Below the pieces are notes generated by a model that ran no database searches, was not told the origin of the DNA, and worked only from the letters and a program-made list of their open reading frames with translations. The translations under genes were made by a program, and so were the position numbers. 64,000 nt of DNA from positions 41,558 through 105,557 of the forward strand of contig JAFYAQ010000023.1 in the NCBI GenBank assembly GCA_017540645.1, written 5' to 3'. Shown in pieces: positions 1 through 9,700 of the stretch (position 1 is the stretch's first letter; each line of letters begins with the position of its first letter). This stretch comes from Oscillospiraceae bacterium. GTDB lineage: Bacteria; Bacillota; Clostridia; Oscillospirales; Oscillospiraceae.

Positions 1-473
1 TCCAGACTGCGCCGGAAGTCCAGGGCCGCGTGCAGCACCGCCAGAGCCTCGTTTTTGGCCATGTTCACCTCGTCCAGGATGCCGAAGCCGCCCTGGGCCG
101 CGCACAGCCAGATGGGGCCGGGGCGAAAGCTCACCCGCTGCCCGTCAAAGGTATCGGTGCCGATCAGGTAGGAGGCGTCGGTGTTGATGTGGAAGGACAC
201 GTTCCACACCGGACGGCCGAACAGGGCCCCCAGGTTTTCGCACAGCACGTTCTTGCCCGTGGCCTTGGGTCCGGCCAGCAGCAGGTTTTTCCCCGCCAGG
301 ATCGCCGCCAGGGCCAGCTCCCAGGTTTTGTTGCCGTAGTAATAGTACTCGGGATCGGGCACGCGCGCCGCGCTCCCGGCCGGGGTGGGGTATTTTTCCC
401 AGAAGTCCCGGACAGCCCGGAGCAGACCGCCGTCCACGCCCTCGGTCTGGAGAAAATCATAGATCCGATTCAT
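1..473 (-). CDS. MoxR-like AAA+ ATPase (N-terminal part, runs off the window)
   Basis: The reading frame starts at the ATG at 473 and is still open at base 1, so about 157 N-terminal residues are present. A Walker A motif GPKATGKN lies near residue 70 and a Walker B-type segment GILDEVNMAK near residue 135, with the spacing and sequence style of MoxR/AAA_5 ATPases, which act as ATP-driven chaperones or remodelers with a partner protein. It begins 12 bp after the end of the membrane-protein gene upstream, so the two are probably one transcript. The partner and substrate are not visible here. MoxR-like is the best call; other AAA_5 subtypes are possible. Confidence 0.8.
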   Translation of the reverse strand, partial: MNRIYDFLQTEGVDGGLLRAVRDFWEKYPTPAGSAARVPDPEYYYYGNKTWELALAAILAGKNLLLAGPKATGKNVLCENLGALFGRPVWNVSFHINTDASYLIGTDTFDGQRVSFRPGPIWLCAAQGGFGILDEVNMAKNEALAVLHAALDFRRSL

Positions 474-485
474 CGCGCTTCCCCC

Positions 486-1493
486 TTACTGATAATCGCT
501 CACGAGGAAGAGGGGCTTTACGGCCACCACCTCATCGTGTTCCTTCTGCGAGACGGTGACCGAGGCGTTGAGTGCCCGCAGATCCTCCTTCACCGCCGCA
601 AGGGCCGACTCCGTATCCTCCGCCCGGCCCTCCCGGATCACCCGGAGCATCCGCCGCAGCACCACCGGGTGGGCGTAGCGGGCGGGGACGGGGAAGTTCT
701 CCTCTCCGGCCAGACGGCGCTCCATGGCCGCCACCGCCGCGTCCCAGTCGGCCTGGGCTCTTTTTTTGCTGGTCCAGCGGCTGGGCAGCGTGTTGGAGGT
801 CAGGGCAAAGAGGAACAGCACACCGCCTGCCAGGAGCATGATGCCCGCGTATCTGCTGTGGGCGGTCAGGCCGTAGGCCCCCCACAGGGCCAGGAGGATC
901 CCCAGCGCCGCGAACAGCGCCCCCATCACCCGGTACGCGGGCTTGAGATTGTCCACCACCCGCTTCTGCTTTGCCGCGGAGACCATGGCCTCCGCCGCGG
1001 AAGTATTCTCCTCCAGCACCTTCTGCGCCCGGACCAGCTCCTCCGCCGCGGCCTGGGCCCGGGGAGAGAGCTCGGCCTTATAGCGGGCCTTCTCCTCCGC
1101 CTCTGCCGCCGCCAGCTTCTTTTCCGCAGCCTTGCTGTGGGTGGGGATGTTGGGGTGCTCCTGCTCCACGGCAGAGAGCAGCTTGTCCACGTCCCCCTCC
1201 AGCTTGAAGGGGAACTCCTTTTCCTTGCCGGCGCCGTACTGGACCACCAGGAAGGAGAGGGTTCCGAAGATCCCCTTGCCGGAGAAGCCGCCGCTGGTCA
1301 TGGCCACCCGCTTGAACACCCGCTTCACCTCCCGCCAGGGGAGATAATAGCGCCGTTCGATGTAGCGGCCGCCCAGGTACAGGGCCTCCTTGCCCACGCC
1401 GCAGGGACCGCAGCGCAGACAGTTCGTCTTGTCCGTATCCAAAACCGCCCGGGGCAGCATCATTTCGCCCAGGGGCGCAGGAGCAATGATCAT
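486..1493 (-). CDS. Hypothetical two-TM membrane protein with PH-like N-terminus and coiled coil
   Basis: A 335-aa protein starting at ATG 1493 behind a strong AGGAGG site. An N-terminal Cys cluster (CLRCGPC, about residues 25-31) precedes a region of short aromatic and charged strands that looks like a bacterial PH-type fold (inferred). Residues ~115-175 are Ala/Glu/Lys-rich and should form a coiled coil. Two membrane helices follow (~186-208 and ~214-234), then a charged C-terminal domain. No enzymatic motif is seen. Being 12 bp ahead of the AAA ATPase gene it may be that ATPase's membrane partner; this rests on position only. Confidence 0.7.
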   Translation of the reverse strand: MIIAPAPLGEMMLPRAVLDTDKTNCLRCGPCGVGKEALYLGGRYIERRYYLPWREVKRVFKRVAMTSGGFSGKGIFGTLSFLVVQYGAGKEKEFPFKLEGDVDKLLSAVEQEHPNIPTHSKAAEKKLAAAEAEEKARYKAELSPRAQAAAEELVRAQKVLEENTSAAEAMVSAAKQKRVVDNLKPAYRVMGALFAALGILLALWGAYGLTAHSRYAGIMLLAGGVLFLFALTSNTLPSRWTSKKRAQADWDAAVAAMERRLAGEENFPVPARYAHPVVLRRMLRVIREGRAEDTESALAAVKEDLRALNASVTVSQKEHDEVVAVKPLFLVSDYQ

Positions 1494-1513
1494 GGTGAAC
1501 CTCCTAATGAAAG

Positions 1514-1542
1514 GGGCGGGCAGGAGTATACCCTGCCCGCCC
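1514..1542 (-). terminator. Hairpin after cstA
   Basis: Perfect 11-bp GC stem (GGGCGGGCAGG / CCTGCCCGCCC) with a 7-nt loop, between the cstA stop and the next ribosome site. The following T run is weak, so it may be only a partial terminator or a transcript-stabilising hairpin. Confidence 0.6.
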
Positions 1543-1578
1543 TGGTGTTGCTTATTTGACTTGTGGCAAGAGCCGGGA

Positions 1579-3087
1579 TCAGGCGACCTTCGCGCCCTTT
1601 TCCGCCGCCTTCTTGGCGCTCTTCAGGAAGATGAAGAGGCAGCAGGCGGCAAAGATCAGGCCCACGGGATAGGCGACGGCCTTGTTGTTCTTGAAGAAGG
1701 GGATCAGGCCCAGGCACTCGCCGGCCATGAAGAAGTAGGTGCAGGAGACCGCGCTCATGAAGGTGGCGGGAGCGGCGGTGATCCAGTAGTTGCGCTTGTT
1801 CTGCGCCAGGTACATGGAGCCGGCCCACAGCACGATCATGGCCAGAGTCTGGTTGGACCAGGAGAAGTAACGCCAGATCACGTTGTAGTCAATATAGGGA
1901 ATCATTTTTTCCACACCGTCGACCACAGCGGGATGCGTAATCGCGTTGCCGAAGCCCAGGATAGCGCCCACGCCCAGGACGGGGATGCACAGGGCCAGAC
2001 GGTTCTGCCACTTGCCCTGGTCGATCTTGAACCAGTCGGCGAGGGTCAGACGGGCGGACCGGAAAGCGGTATCGCCGGAGGTGATGGGGCAGGCGATGAC
2101 GCCCAGGACGGCCAGGACCATGCCCACGCCCTTCATGGTGAGGGTGCTGATCTCGAAGACGGTGTTGGGACCGCCGCCGTTCAGCTCCTTGATCTTGTCG
2201 CCGCCCAGCAGGGTGCAGGCCGCGGCAGCCCAGATCAGGGCGATGATGCCCTCAGCCACCATGGCGCCGTAGAACACGAAGCGGCCCTGGCGCTCGCTCT
2301 TCAGGCAGCGGGCCATCAGGGGGGATTGGGTGGCATGGAAGCCGGAGATGGCGCCGCAGGCCACGGTGATGAACATGAAGGACCAGATGGGGGTCTTGTC
2401 GGGGTGCTCATTGGCGAAGTGGGCCCAGATCTCGGGCATGGGCTTGCCGCTGAACAGGGTGCCGAAGGCCACGCCGATGGCCATGATGATCAGGCAGATG
2501 CCGAACACCGGGTAAATCTTGCCGATGATCTTGTCCACGGAGATGAAGGTGGCGATGAAGTAGTAGATCATGATGATGGCCAGCCAGAAGACCTTGTTGG
2601 CCAGCAGGCCGCTGGTCACCTTCAGGCCGATCAGCTTGACGATCAGGCCGGCGGGGCCGACGGCGAACACGGTGCCCACCATGACCAGCAGGATGACGGA
2701 GAACACGCGCATCACGTTCTTCATGGTCTGGCCCAGGTAGATGCCGGTGACCTCGGAGATGGAGGCGCCGTTGTTCCGCTCGGACAGCATGCCCGCGAAG
2801 TAGTCATGGACAGCACCGGCGAACACGGTACCGAAGGTGATCCACAGGAACACGATGGGGCCCCACATAGCGCCGCTGATGGCGCCGAAGATCGGGCCCA
2901 GGCCGGCGATGTTCAGAAGCTGTACCAGGAAGAGCTTCCACTGGGGCATGACGACGTAGTCAACGCCGTCGTTGATGGCCACAGCCGGAGTCTCCCGGTC
3001 GTCCGGGTTGAAGATCCCGTCAACGACTTTGCCGTAGAAAAGGTAGCCGAGGATCAGGATCGCCAAACAAATGAAAAAGCTGAGCAT
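1579..3087 (-). CDS. cstA: CstA-family transporter (carbon starvation protein)
   Basis: A 502-aa, almost wholly hydrophobic protein with the CstA N-terminal signature: a first helix, then NPDDRETPA, then a loop with DYVVMPQWKLFLVQ and the conserved stretch LLNIAGLGPIFGAISGA. The family imports pyruvate or peptides during carbon limitation. It is shorter than Escherichia coli CstA (about 700 aa), as is usual for Firmicutes forms. The frame is open further upstream, but ATG 3087 is chosen because GGGAGG precedes it and the protein then starts directly with the first membrane helix. A good promoter lies 80-110 bp upstream. Whether the substrate is pyruvate or peptides cannot be told from sequence. 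Confidence 0.92.
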   Translation of the reverse strand: MLSFFICLAILILGYLFYGKVVDGIFNPDDRETPAVAINDGVDYVVMPQWKLFLVQLLNIAGLGPIFGAISGAMWGPIVFLWITFGTVFAGAVHDYFAGMLSERNNGASISEVTGIYLGQTMKNVMRVFSVILLVMVGTVFAVGPAGLIVKLIGLKVTSGLLANKVFWLAIIMIYYFIATFISVDKIIGKIYPVFGICLIIMAIGVAFGTLFSGKPMPEIWAHFANEHPDKTPIWSFMFITVACGAISGFHATQSPLMARCLKSERQGRFVFYGAMVAEGIIALIWAAAACTLLGGDKIKELNGGGPNTVFEISTLTMKGVGMVLAVLGVIACPITSGDTAFRSARLTLADWFKIDQGKWQNRLALCIPVLGVGAILGFGNAITHPAVVDGVEKMIPYIDYNVIWRYFSWSNQTLAMIVLWAGSMYLAQNKRNYWITAAPATFMSAVSCTYFFMAGECLGLIPFFKNNKAVAYPVGLIFAACCLFIFLKSAKKAAEKGAKVA

Positions 3088-3165
3088 TTGGTTTCCCTCC
3101 CAAATATTGATCTCGGACGAAGGGCATGGCAGGTCGAAGCCTGTCAAACTCTCACGCCCAGCCCG

Positions 3166-3194
3166 ATAATAGTGCCATTTACCCAAATAGTCAA
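3166..3194 (-). promoter_or_regulatory. Sigma-A promoter for cstA
   Basis: On the minus strand TTGACT (3189-3194), a 17-nt spacer, then TATTAT (3166-3171). Transcription would start about 70 nt before the cstA start codon. Confidence 0.7.
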
Positions 3195-3256
3195 GGGGGT
3201 TTTGCAACTTTTTTCACATTTTCGGCAATCCAACACAATGATGAGAAAATATAAGC

Positions 3257-3598
3257 TTATTTGTCAAAATAATCCGCTTTCGGTTTTTTTCTCAACGCGG
3301 CGTCCAGCAACACATCCTCCTCCACCACGGGCACGATGCCGCTCCGGCGCAGGATGTCCCGGGCCTGCTCCTCGTCGCTCTGCCGGACCTCGACCCAGTA
3401 GATTTCCCGGTCGATCCGTCCCCGGGGGCCGAAGTCCCGGGGGTCCAGCTTGGCCCCGCAGCCCCCGCCCATGACGGTCTCCTGGAGGTAGTGGCCCGCT
3501 CTCACGCCCCGCAGCCCCGCCGCCTTGAGAGCGTCGCGGATCTGCTGCCAGGTCTCCCGGTCCCGCTTTTTGAAGATATCAATTCTCTTTTCAAACAT
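3257..3598 (-). CDS. Small DUF2007-like protein
   Basis: A 113-aa soluble protein. ATG 3598 is chosen because AAAGGAGGG sits just upstream. An N-terminal segment of the kind 'subunit of a helix, then LKAAGLRGVRAG' and a later strand-helix unit (IYWVEVRQSDEEQARDIL) resemble DUF2007 'putative signal transducing' proteins, but the match is by eye and weak. It carries a GGGCG turn in the middle. Nothing indicates its role. It is flanked by the cstA promoter downstream and by a bidirectional terminator upstream, so it is likely transcribed alone. Confidence 0.7.
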   Translation of the reverse strand: MFEKRIDIFKKRDRETWQQIRDALKAAGLRGVRAGHYLQETVMGGGCGAKLDPRDFGPRGRIDREIYWVEVRQSDEEQARDILRRSGIVPVVEEDVLLDAALRKKPKADYFDK

Positions 3599-3722
3599 GG
3601 TTGTTCCCTCCTTTGGGTGATCGCCGCCGCACAATCCGTATGCCGCGCAGATGGTCGGTCCTTTTCCTTTTGTCTCCGGGCACCAACATATCACCTTGCA
3701 CAGCCATCGTCAACAGCTTGTC

Positions 3723-3767
3723 AAAAGGGATCGCTGCCAATCTTCCCTTCTGCAGCGATCCCTTTTT
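3723..3767. terminator. Bidirectional intrinsic terminator
   Basis: AAAAGGGATCGCTGC (3723-3737) pairs perfectly with GCAGCGATCCCTTTT (3752-3766). It lies directly behind the stop of the giant surface-protein gene and has T-rich flanks on both sides. Confidence 0.8.
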
Positions 3768-3791
3768 GCTTGTTTTTACAGTTTCTGCCGC

Positions 3792-6700
3792 TCAGCTGTG
3801 GTTCAGCATCCACTTGGCATAGAGCGTCAGGTTGCCTGTTCTGCCGGGGCCGATGGAGGCGATCTCCGTCCCGGGTTTGAATGTCTGGGTGGTATACCAG
3901 CCCTGGAAGGTCCAGCCCTCTTTGATCAGGACAGGCAGAGTGAGTGTATCTTCCACCGTGTAGCCGGTATCGGCCGGAATACGCGAGCCGTTTACATTTT
4001 TATAAGTGATCGTGTAGACGATCGGCGCCCAGACGGCATAGAGCGTCACCGTATCTTCGTTTTCCGCGCAGAGGTTGACCACTTTGGCCTTGTTGGTAAA
4101 GAGCACTTCCCCGTCCGCCGCGGTGCTCCAGCCCAGGAACGCGTAACCCGGGCGCTTGAAGGCGTTGGCCGTGAGCGCAAAGCTCTTGCCTGCGCTGCGC
4201 TTTGTCAGCGGTTTCATACTGCCGGAGGCGGCGCCGTTGCCGTCAAAGGCCACGGAATAGACGGCCGGGCTTCCGCTCCACTTGGCGTAGAGGGTCTTGG
4301 CGCCGCCGGAGAAGGCCTCGTCCGCCGCGGGCTTGGTGAACTTCGCGTCCAGATACCAGCCCTCGAAGCTGCAGCCGGGCCGCACAGGCACGGGGAGTTC
4401 GGGAGCCGTATCCACCGTATAGGCGGCGGGTCTGTCCGGGATCTCCAGCACATCGACATTCTTGTAGGTGATCTTGTAGCTCACCGGCGCCCACTGGGCA
4501 TAGAGCAGCAGTTCTCCGCCCTCGGGGGACAGGTTGCCCACCTTGGCTCTGTTGGCATAGCTGTCGCCGCTGCCGTCCGGCTCCGTGTTCCAGCCGGCGA
4601 AGGTATAATACGTCCGCTTGAAGGCATTGGCCGTCAGGGTATACACCTTGCCGCTGACCAGCCCGGTCATGGCCTTTGTGACGCCGGTGCCGCCGTTGGG
4701 CTCAAACACCACGGAGAAGCTGACCGCTTCCTCCTGCGTCCAGCGGGCATAGACGGTTTTGGCGCCGCCGGTCCAGGACTCCGGTTCTGCGGGTTTGGTA
4801 AACTTCGCGTCCAGATACCAGCCCTCAAAGCGATAGCCCGGTCTTTCGGCGTCCCGCAGCGTCACGGTGTCCTCCGCCGTGTATGTTTCGGGGTTCTCAT
4901 TTTTGTCAAAGGCGATCAGATTCTTGTAGGTGATCTTATAGCTTACCGGCGCCCACTGGGCATAGAGCACCAGCTCCCCGCCGTCCTCGGTTATAAAGTT
5001 TGCCTGCTTGGCTTTGTTGGCATAGCTGTCGCCGCTGCCGTCCGGCTCCGTATTCCATCCGGCGAAGGTGTATCCGGTCCGCTTGAAGGCGTTGGCCGTG
5101 AGCGCGAAAGCCGTGCCGCAAGCCTTGTTGGTCATGGGCTTCATGCTGCCGGTGCCGCCGTTGGGCTCAAAACGGACGCTGTAATGATGGGCCGTCCAAA
5201 CCGCGTAGAGGGTGATGACCTTGCCGTCGACGTTCGACAGGCCGGAAATCTCCTGTCCGTCGCCATAGAGCACCTTGCCCCTGGCCGTTGTGGCCCAGCC
5301 CGCGAAGTCAAAGCCGGGGCGCTCAAAGCTGCAGAGGGGAAGCGAATAGACGCCGTCAAATTCGCAGAAGCCGCCGTCGTCGGACATGTCGCCCTCTCCG
5401 CCGTTGGCCTGGAATACCAGCTGGTAGCAGTTCTTGGCCCAGACGGCGTAGAGCGTGACTTGCCCATCCGGCTCACCCGTAAGGTTGCGGACCGTCTGCT
5501 TGTTGGCATACTCGGCGTTTTCCCCATCCGGGGCTGTCGCCCAGCCGACAAAGGTATACCCGGTCCGTTTGAAGGCGTTGGCTGTGAGGGCTGCGGGCTT
5601 GTCGTAGGTCATGGCCTGGTTCTTCATGCTGCCGCCGGCGTCCTCGCCGCCTACGAAGCAGACGGTGTAGCTGTTGGCCTTCCACTGGGCGTAGAGGGTG
5701 ACCACGGCGTTTTCTATGGTGGTGAGATTGCGGACCGTCGCCCCGTCGGCGTACTTGGTCCCACCGCCGTTGGCCTTGGTATTCCAGCCGGTGAAGGTGT
5801 AGCCTTCGCGGGTAAAGGTGTTTGCCGTCAGCGCCGCCGGGTGTCCGTAGCGCATCGGCAGGTCTTCCATCTCGCCCTCGCCGCCGTTTGCGTCAAAGGC
5901 GACGGAATAGGGAAGCGCATCCCACTGGGCATAGAGGGTCAGGCTGTCGGCGTCATCCATCAGCGGGAGAAGCTCGCTTACATTCGCAGTCTCGTCCACC
6001 GCTGTACCGGAGCCGTCCGCTGCCGTGTTCCATCCGCTGAACTTGAAGTAGGTAAAGGTGAACGCGTTGGGCAGGGAGATCTCGCCGTCCTCCGCGGTAA
6101 CTAGCAGGGATCCAACGGCGCCTTTTCCGCCGTTGCCGTCAAAGGAGATCGTGTAAGTGATCGGCCCCCAAACCGCGTAGAGCGTGGCGTCTCCCTCCGT
6201 GGTGTAAGTGTCCCCGGGCTGATATTGCGCGGCGGTTGCCTCGGCGTCTGTCGCCCAGCCGAGGAAGTCATAGCCCTCGCGGGTCGGCTCGTCGGTGCTG
6301 AGCGTCAGCGCGGTGCCGTGGGTCTTGGTCTGCGCCGCGGGCGCGTTTGTTCCGTTGTTGGCGTCGAAGGTGATCGTGTAGGTATCGGCCTGCCACACGG
6401 CGTAGAGCGTTGCGTTGCCTTCGGGCTCGTATTCATCGCCGGGCCCCCATGCGGCCACGGTGGCGTCGGCACTCGCCGCCCAGCCGAGGAAGGTGTAATG
6501 CGCTCTGCTTGGCTCTTCGCTCGTGAGCGTCAGCGCGGTGCCGTGGGTCTTGGTCTGCGCCGCGGGCGCATTGACGCCGTTGTTGGCGTCGAAGGTGATC
6601 GTGTAGGTATCGGCCTGCCACACGGCGTAGAGCGTTGCGTTACCTTCGGGCTCGTATTCATCGCCGGGCCCCCATGCGGCCACGGTGGCGTCGGCGCTGG

Positions 6701-9700
6701 CAGCCCAGCCGAGGAAGTCGTATCCGTCGCGGGACGGCTCATCAGTGCTGAGCGTCAGCGCGGTGCCGTGGGTCTTGGTCTGTGCCGCAGGTGCATTTGT
6801 TCCGTCGTTGGCGTCAAAGGTGATCGTGTAGGTATCGGCCTGCCACACGGCGTAGAGGGTGGCGTCGCCCTCGACATCGTAGCTGCCGCCGGCAAACCAG
6901 GTGGGCTGAGTGGCGTCGGCGCTGGCAGCCCAGCCGAGGAAAGTGTAATGCGCTCTGCTTGGCTCTTCGCTCGTGAGCGTCAGCGCGGTGCCGTGGGTCT
7001 TGGTCTGCGCCGCGGGCGCATTGACGCCGTTGTTGGCGTCGAAGGTGATGATATATAGTCCGCAATGGAGCGTTGCCTCGGTCAGCGGTCCGTTGTCGCT
7101 ACCTTTTGTGATGGCATTCCACAGCGTGGCCGTGCCGCCGTAGTAGATATCTGCTAAAGCCGAACAGCTTCCAAAGGCATGATCCCCAATGCTTGTTGCC
7201 GTTGAAGGAATAGAAATAGTCGTTAAGCCAGTGCATCCATAAAATGTATAGAGGCCAATACTTGTTATGCCGTCTGGAATGCTGATAGAGTGTATAGATC
7301 TGCAGCCCATAAAGCTTGAAGGTCCAATACTCGTCAAACTTGCCGGCAGTTCAATATACGTTAAACTGGTGCATCCGTTGAAACACTCTTCCCCGATGCT
7401 TATCAAGCCATCAGGAAGAGTAATACTTGTCAGATCGCTACATGTGAAGAAAGCAGCGTAACCAATGCTTGTAACATTGGCAGGGATTGTAACACTCTCC
7501 AGATTTTTACTGCCCATGAAAGCATTGGTGCCGATACTCGTCAGCCCGTCAGGGAGATCAAGGGCGACAATGCTTTCCCTATAATTGTACCAGGGAGGGT
7601 TACCAAGATACGCCATATCTCCCGTGCCAGAGATTGTGAGGAGCCCGTCGCTGTCCAGCGTCCAAGTGAGGTTATCGCCGCAGGTGCCCGCGTCGATTGC
7701 CGTGCAGTTTATCGTCGCACTGCGCAAAGGTGCATTGTTGCTCCCCTTTGTTATAGCGTTCCACTGCTCTCGCGTCCCGCCATAGTTCACTTCAGCCAGG
7801 CTGCTGCAGCCGTTGAATGCGCTGTTGCCGATGCTCGTCACACCGTCCGGAATCGTGATGGTTGTAAGCCCACTGCAGGCATAAAAGGCTTCTACTCCAA
7901 TGCTTGTCACGTCCATCGGGAGTGTGACGCTCGTCAAATTGCTACAACCAGAAAAGGCACAGTCACCGATACTCGTCACACCGTCTGGAATCGTGATGTT
8001 CGTCAAACTGCTACAGTTGCGAAAAGCGCTGTACGGAATCGCTGTCGTCCAGCCAAACTCATAATTAGCGCCGCTGCCGATCGGTCCTGCGCTCGTCAAC
8101 GCGCTGCAAAGGGCAAACGCACTCTCAATACTCGTCACACTCTCTGGAATCATCACATATGTCAGACCGTTGCAAAGCCGGAAAGCGCCGTCGCCTATAT
8201 TCGTCACGCCCGACGGAATCATCACGCTCGTCAAGCTGATACAGGATTGGAAGGCTACTTTTCCAATATTCTTCACGCTAGACGGAATCTTCACGTTGGT
8301 CAGACTTGCGCAGCCGTTGAAGGCAAAATCGCCGATACTGGTCACGCCGGACTCGATCACGACGCTCTTGATGTCAGATCTGTGCGAATACCAGGGGGCA
8401 GAGTCATAATCATAGTTTCCCATCGCGCCCTCGCCGGAGATGGTGAGAGTACCGTCACTGTCCAACACCCAGGTAAGGTTCGTGCCGCAGGTACCGGAAG
8501 CGGTGTTTTTAAAGTGAACCGTCGCATTCGTCAGGGGATCGTTGTTTTCACCGATATTGATCGCCGCCCATTGCTCTTCAGTACCCCAGAATTCGACATT
8601 GGTCAGAGCATCGCAGCCGTAGAAGGTGCCGTTACCGATGCTGGTGACGGAGGCAGGTATATTGATACTGGTCAGGCTGCTGCAGCCGTAGAAGGTTTCC
8701 CAGCCGATGCATGTCACGCCGTCCGGTATGGTTATGCTGGTCAGACCGCTGCACCTACTGAAGGCGTGATCCCCGATGCTGGTGACGCCCTCGGGGATGG
8801 TGACGCTTGTCAGTCTGCTGCATTGGGCAAAGGCAACAGAGCCGATGCTGGTGACGGAGTCGGGGATAGATACATGGCCTGTTTTCCCACTCGGACAGCG
8901 GATCAACTGTTTCCCGTCTTTGGAATAAAGAATTCCCTCCCGGGATTGGTAGGTCGTATTATTGCTGTCTACGAAGATGGCAGTCAAGCTACTGCAGTAA
9001 TCGAAGGCAGTTCCATCGACGGAGGTGACGCCCTCGGGAATGGTGACACTGGTCAGGCCGCTGCAGCCGTTGAAGGCGGCGAACCCGATGGTGGTGACGG
9101 AGTCGGGGATGGATACAGTGCCTGTTTTCCCTCCCGGACAGCAGATCAACTGGCTCCCGTCTTTGGAATAAAGAATTCCCTCCAGGGATTGGTAGGTCGT
9201 ATTATTGCCGCCTACTAAGATGGCAGTCAGGCCGCTGCAGCCGAGGAAGGTAGACCAACTGATACTGGTGACGGAGTCGGGGATGGTGACGCTGGTCAGG
9301 CTGCTGCAATCGTTGAAGGCTCCTTCTCCGATGCTTGTCACGCCCTCTGGGATAGTAACGCTGGTCAGACTGCTGCACCAGGAGAAAGCGTTATATCCGA
9401 TGCTGATGACGCTCTCAGGGATGGTGACGCTGGTCAGCTCGCTGCAGTTTTGGAAGGCGTAGTTCCCGATGCTTGTTACACCGTATTCGATAACAGCGTT
9501 TTTGATGTCGGATTGATGAGGATACCAGGTTGAGCTCTCCATATCCCCGGTACCGGAGATGGTGAACGTGCCTTCACTGTCCAGCGTCCAGGTGAGATTC
9601 TCGCCGCAGGTACCGGAGTCAACCACCTCCGCGGCGCTTTTCGCCTCGCGAAGGGCGACAGGGGCGGGCTTCGTGATCCGCGCCTCCTCTGTGACGGCGG

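Noticed and set aside
3088..3256. Riboswitch or T-box leader before cstA
   Set aside because: The leader is about 70 nt, with only a small hairpin and no conserved aptamer-like or T-box sequence seen.
3651..6104. Long plus-strand frame opposite the B-repeats, with repeating text such as GVEGDRVGIG
   Set aside because: The repetition merely reflects the tandem repeats of the real gene on the minus strand.
6361..7060. Regular repeats considered as a CRISPR array
   Set aside because: Period is 225 bp, units are coding throughout, and there are no short repeats with unique spacers or cas genes.
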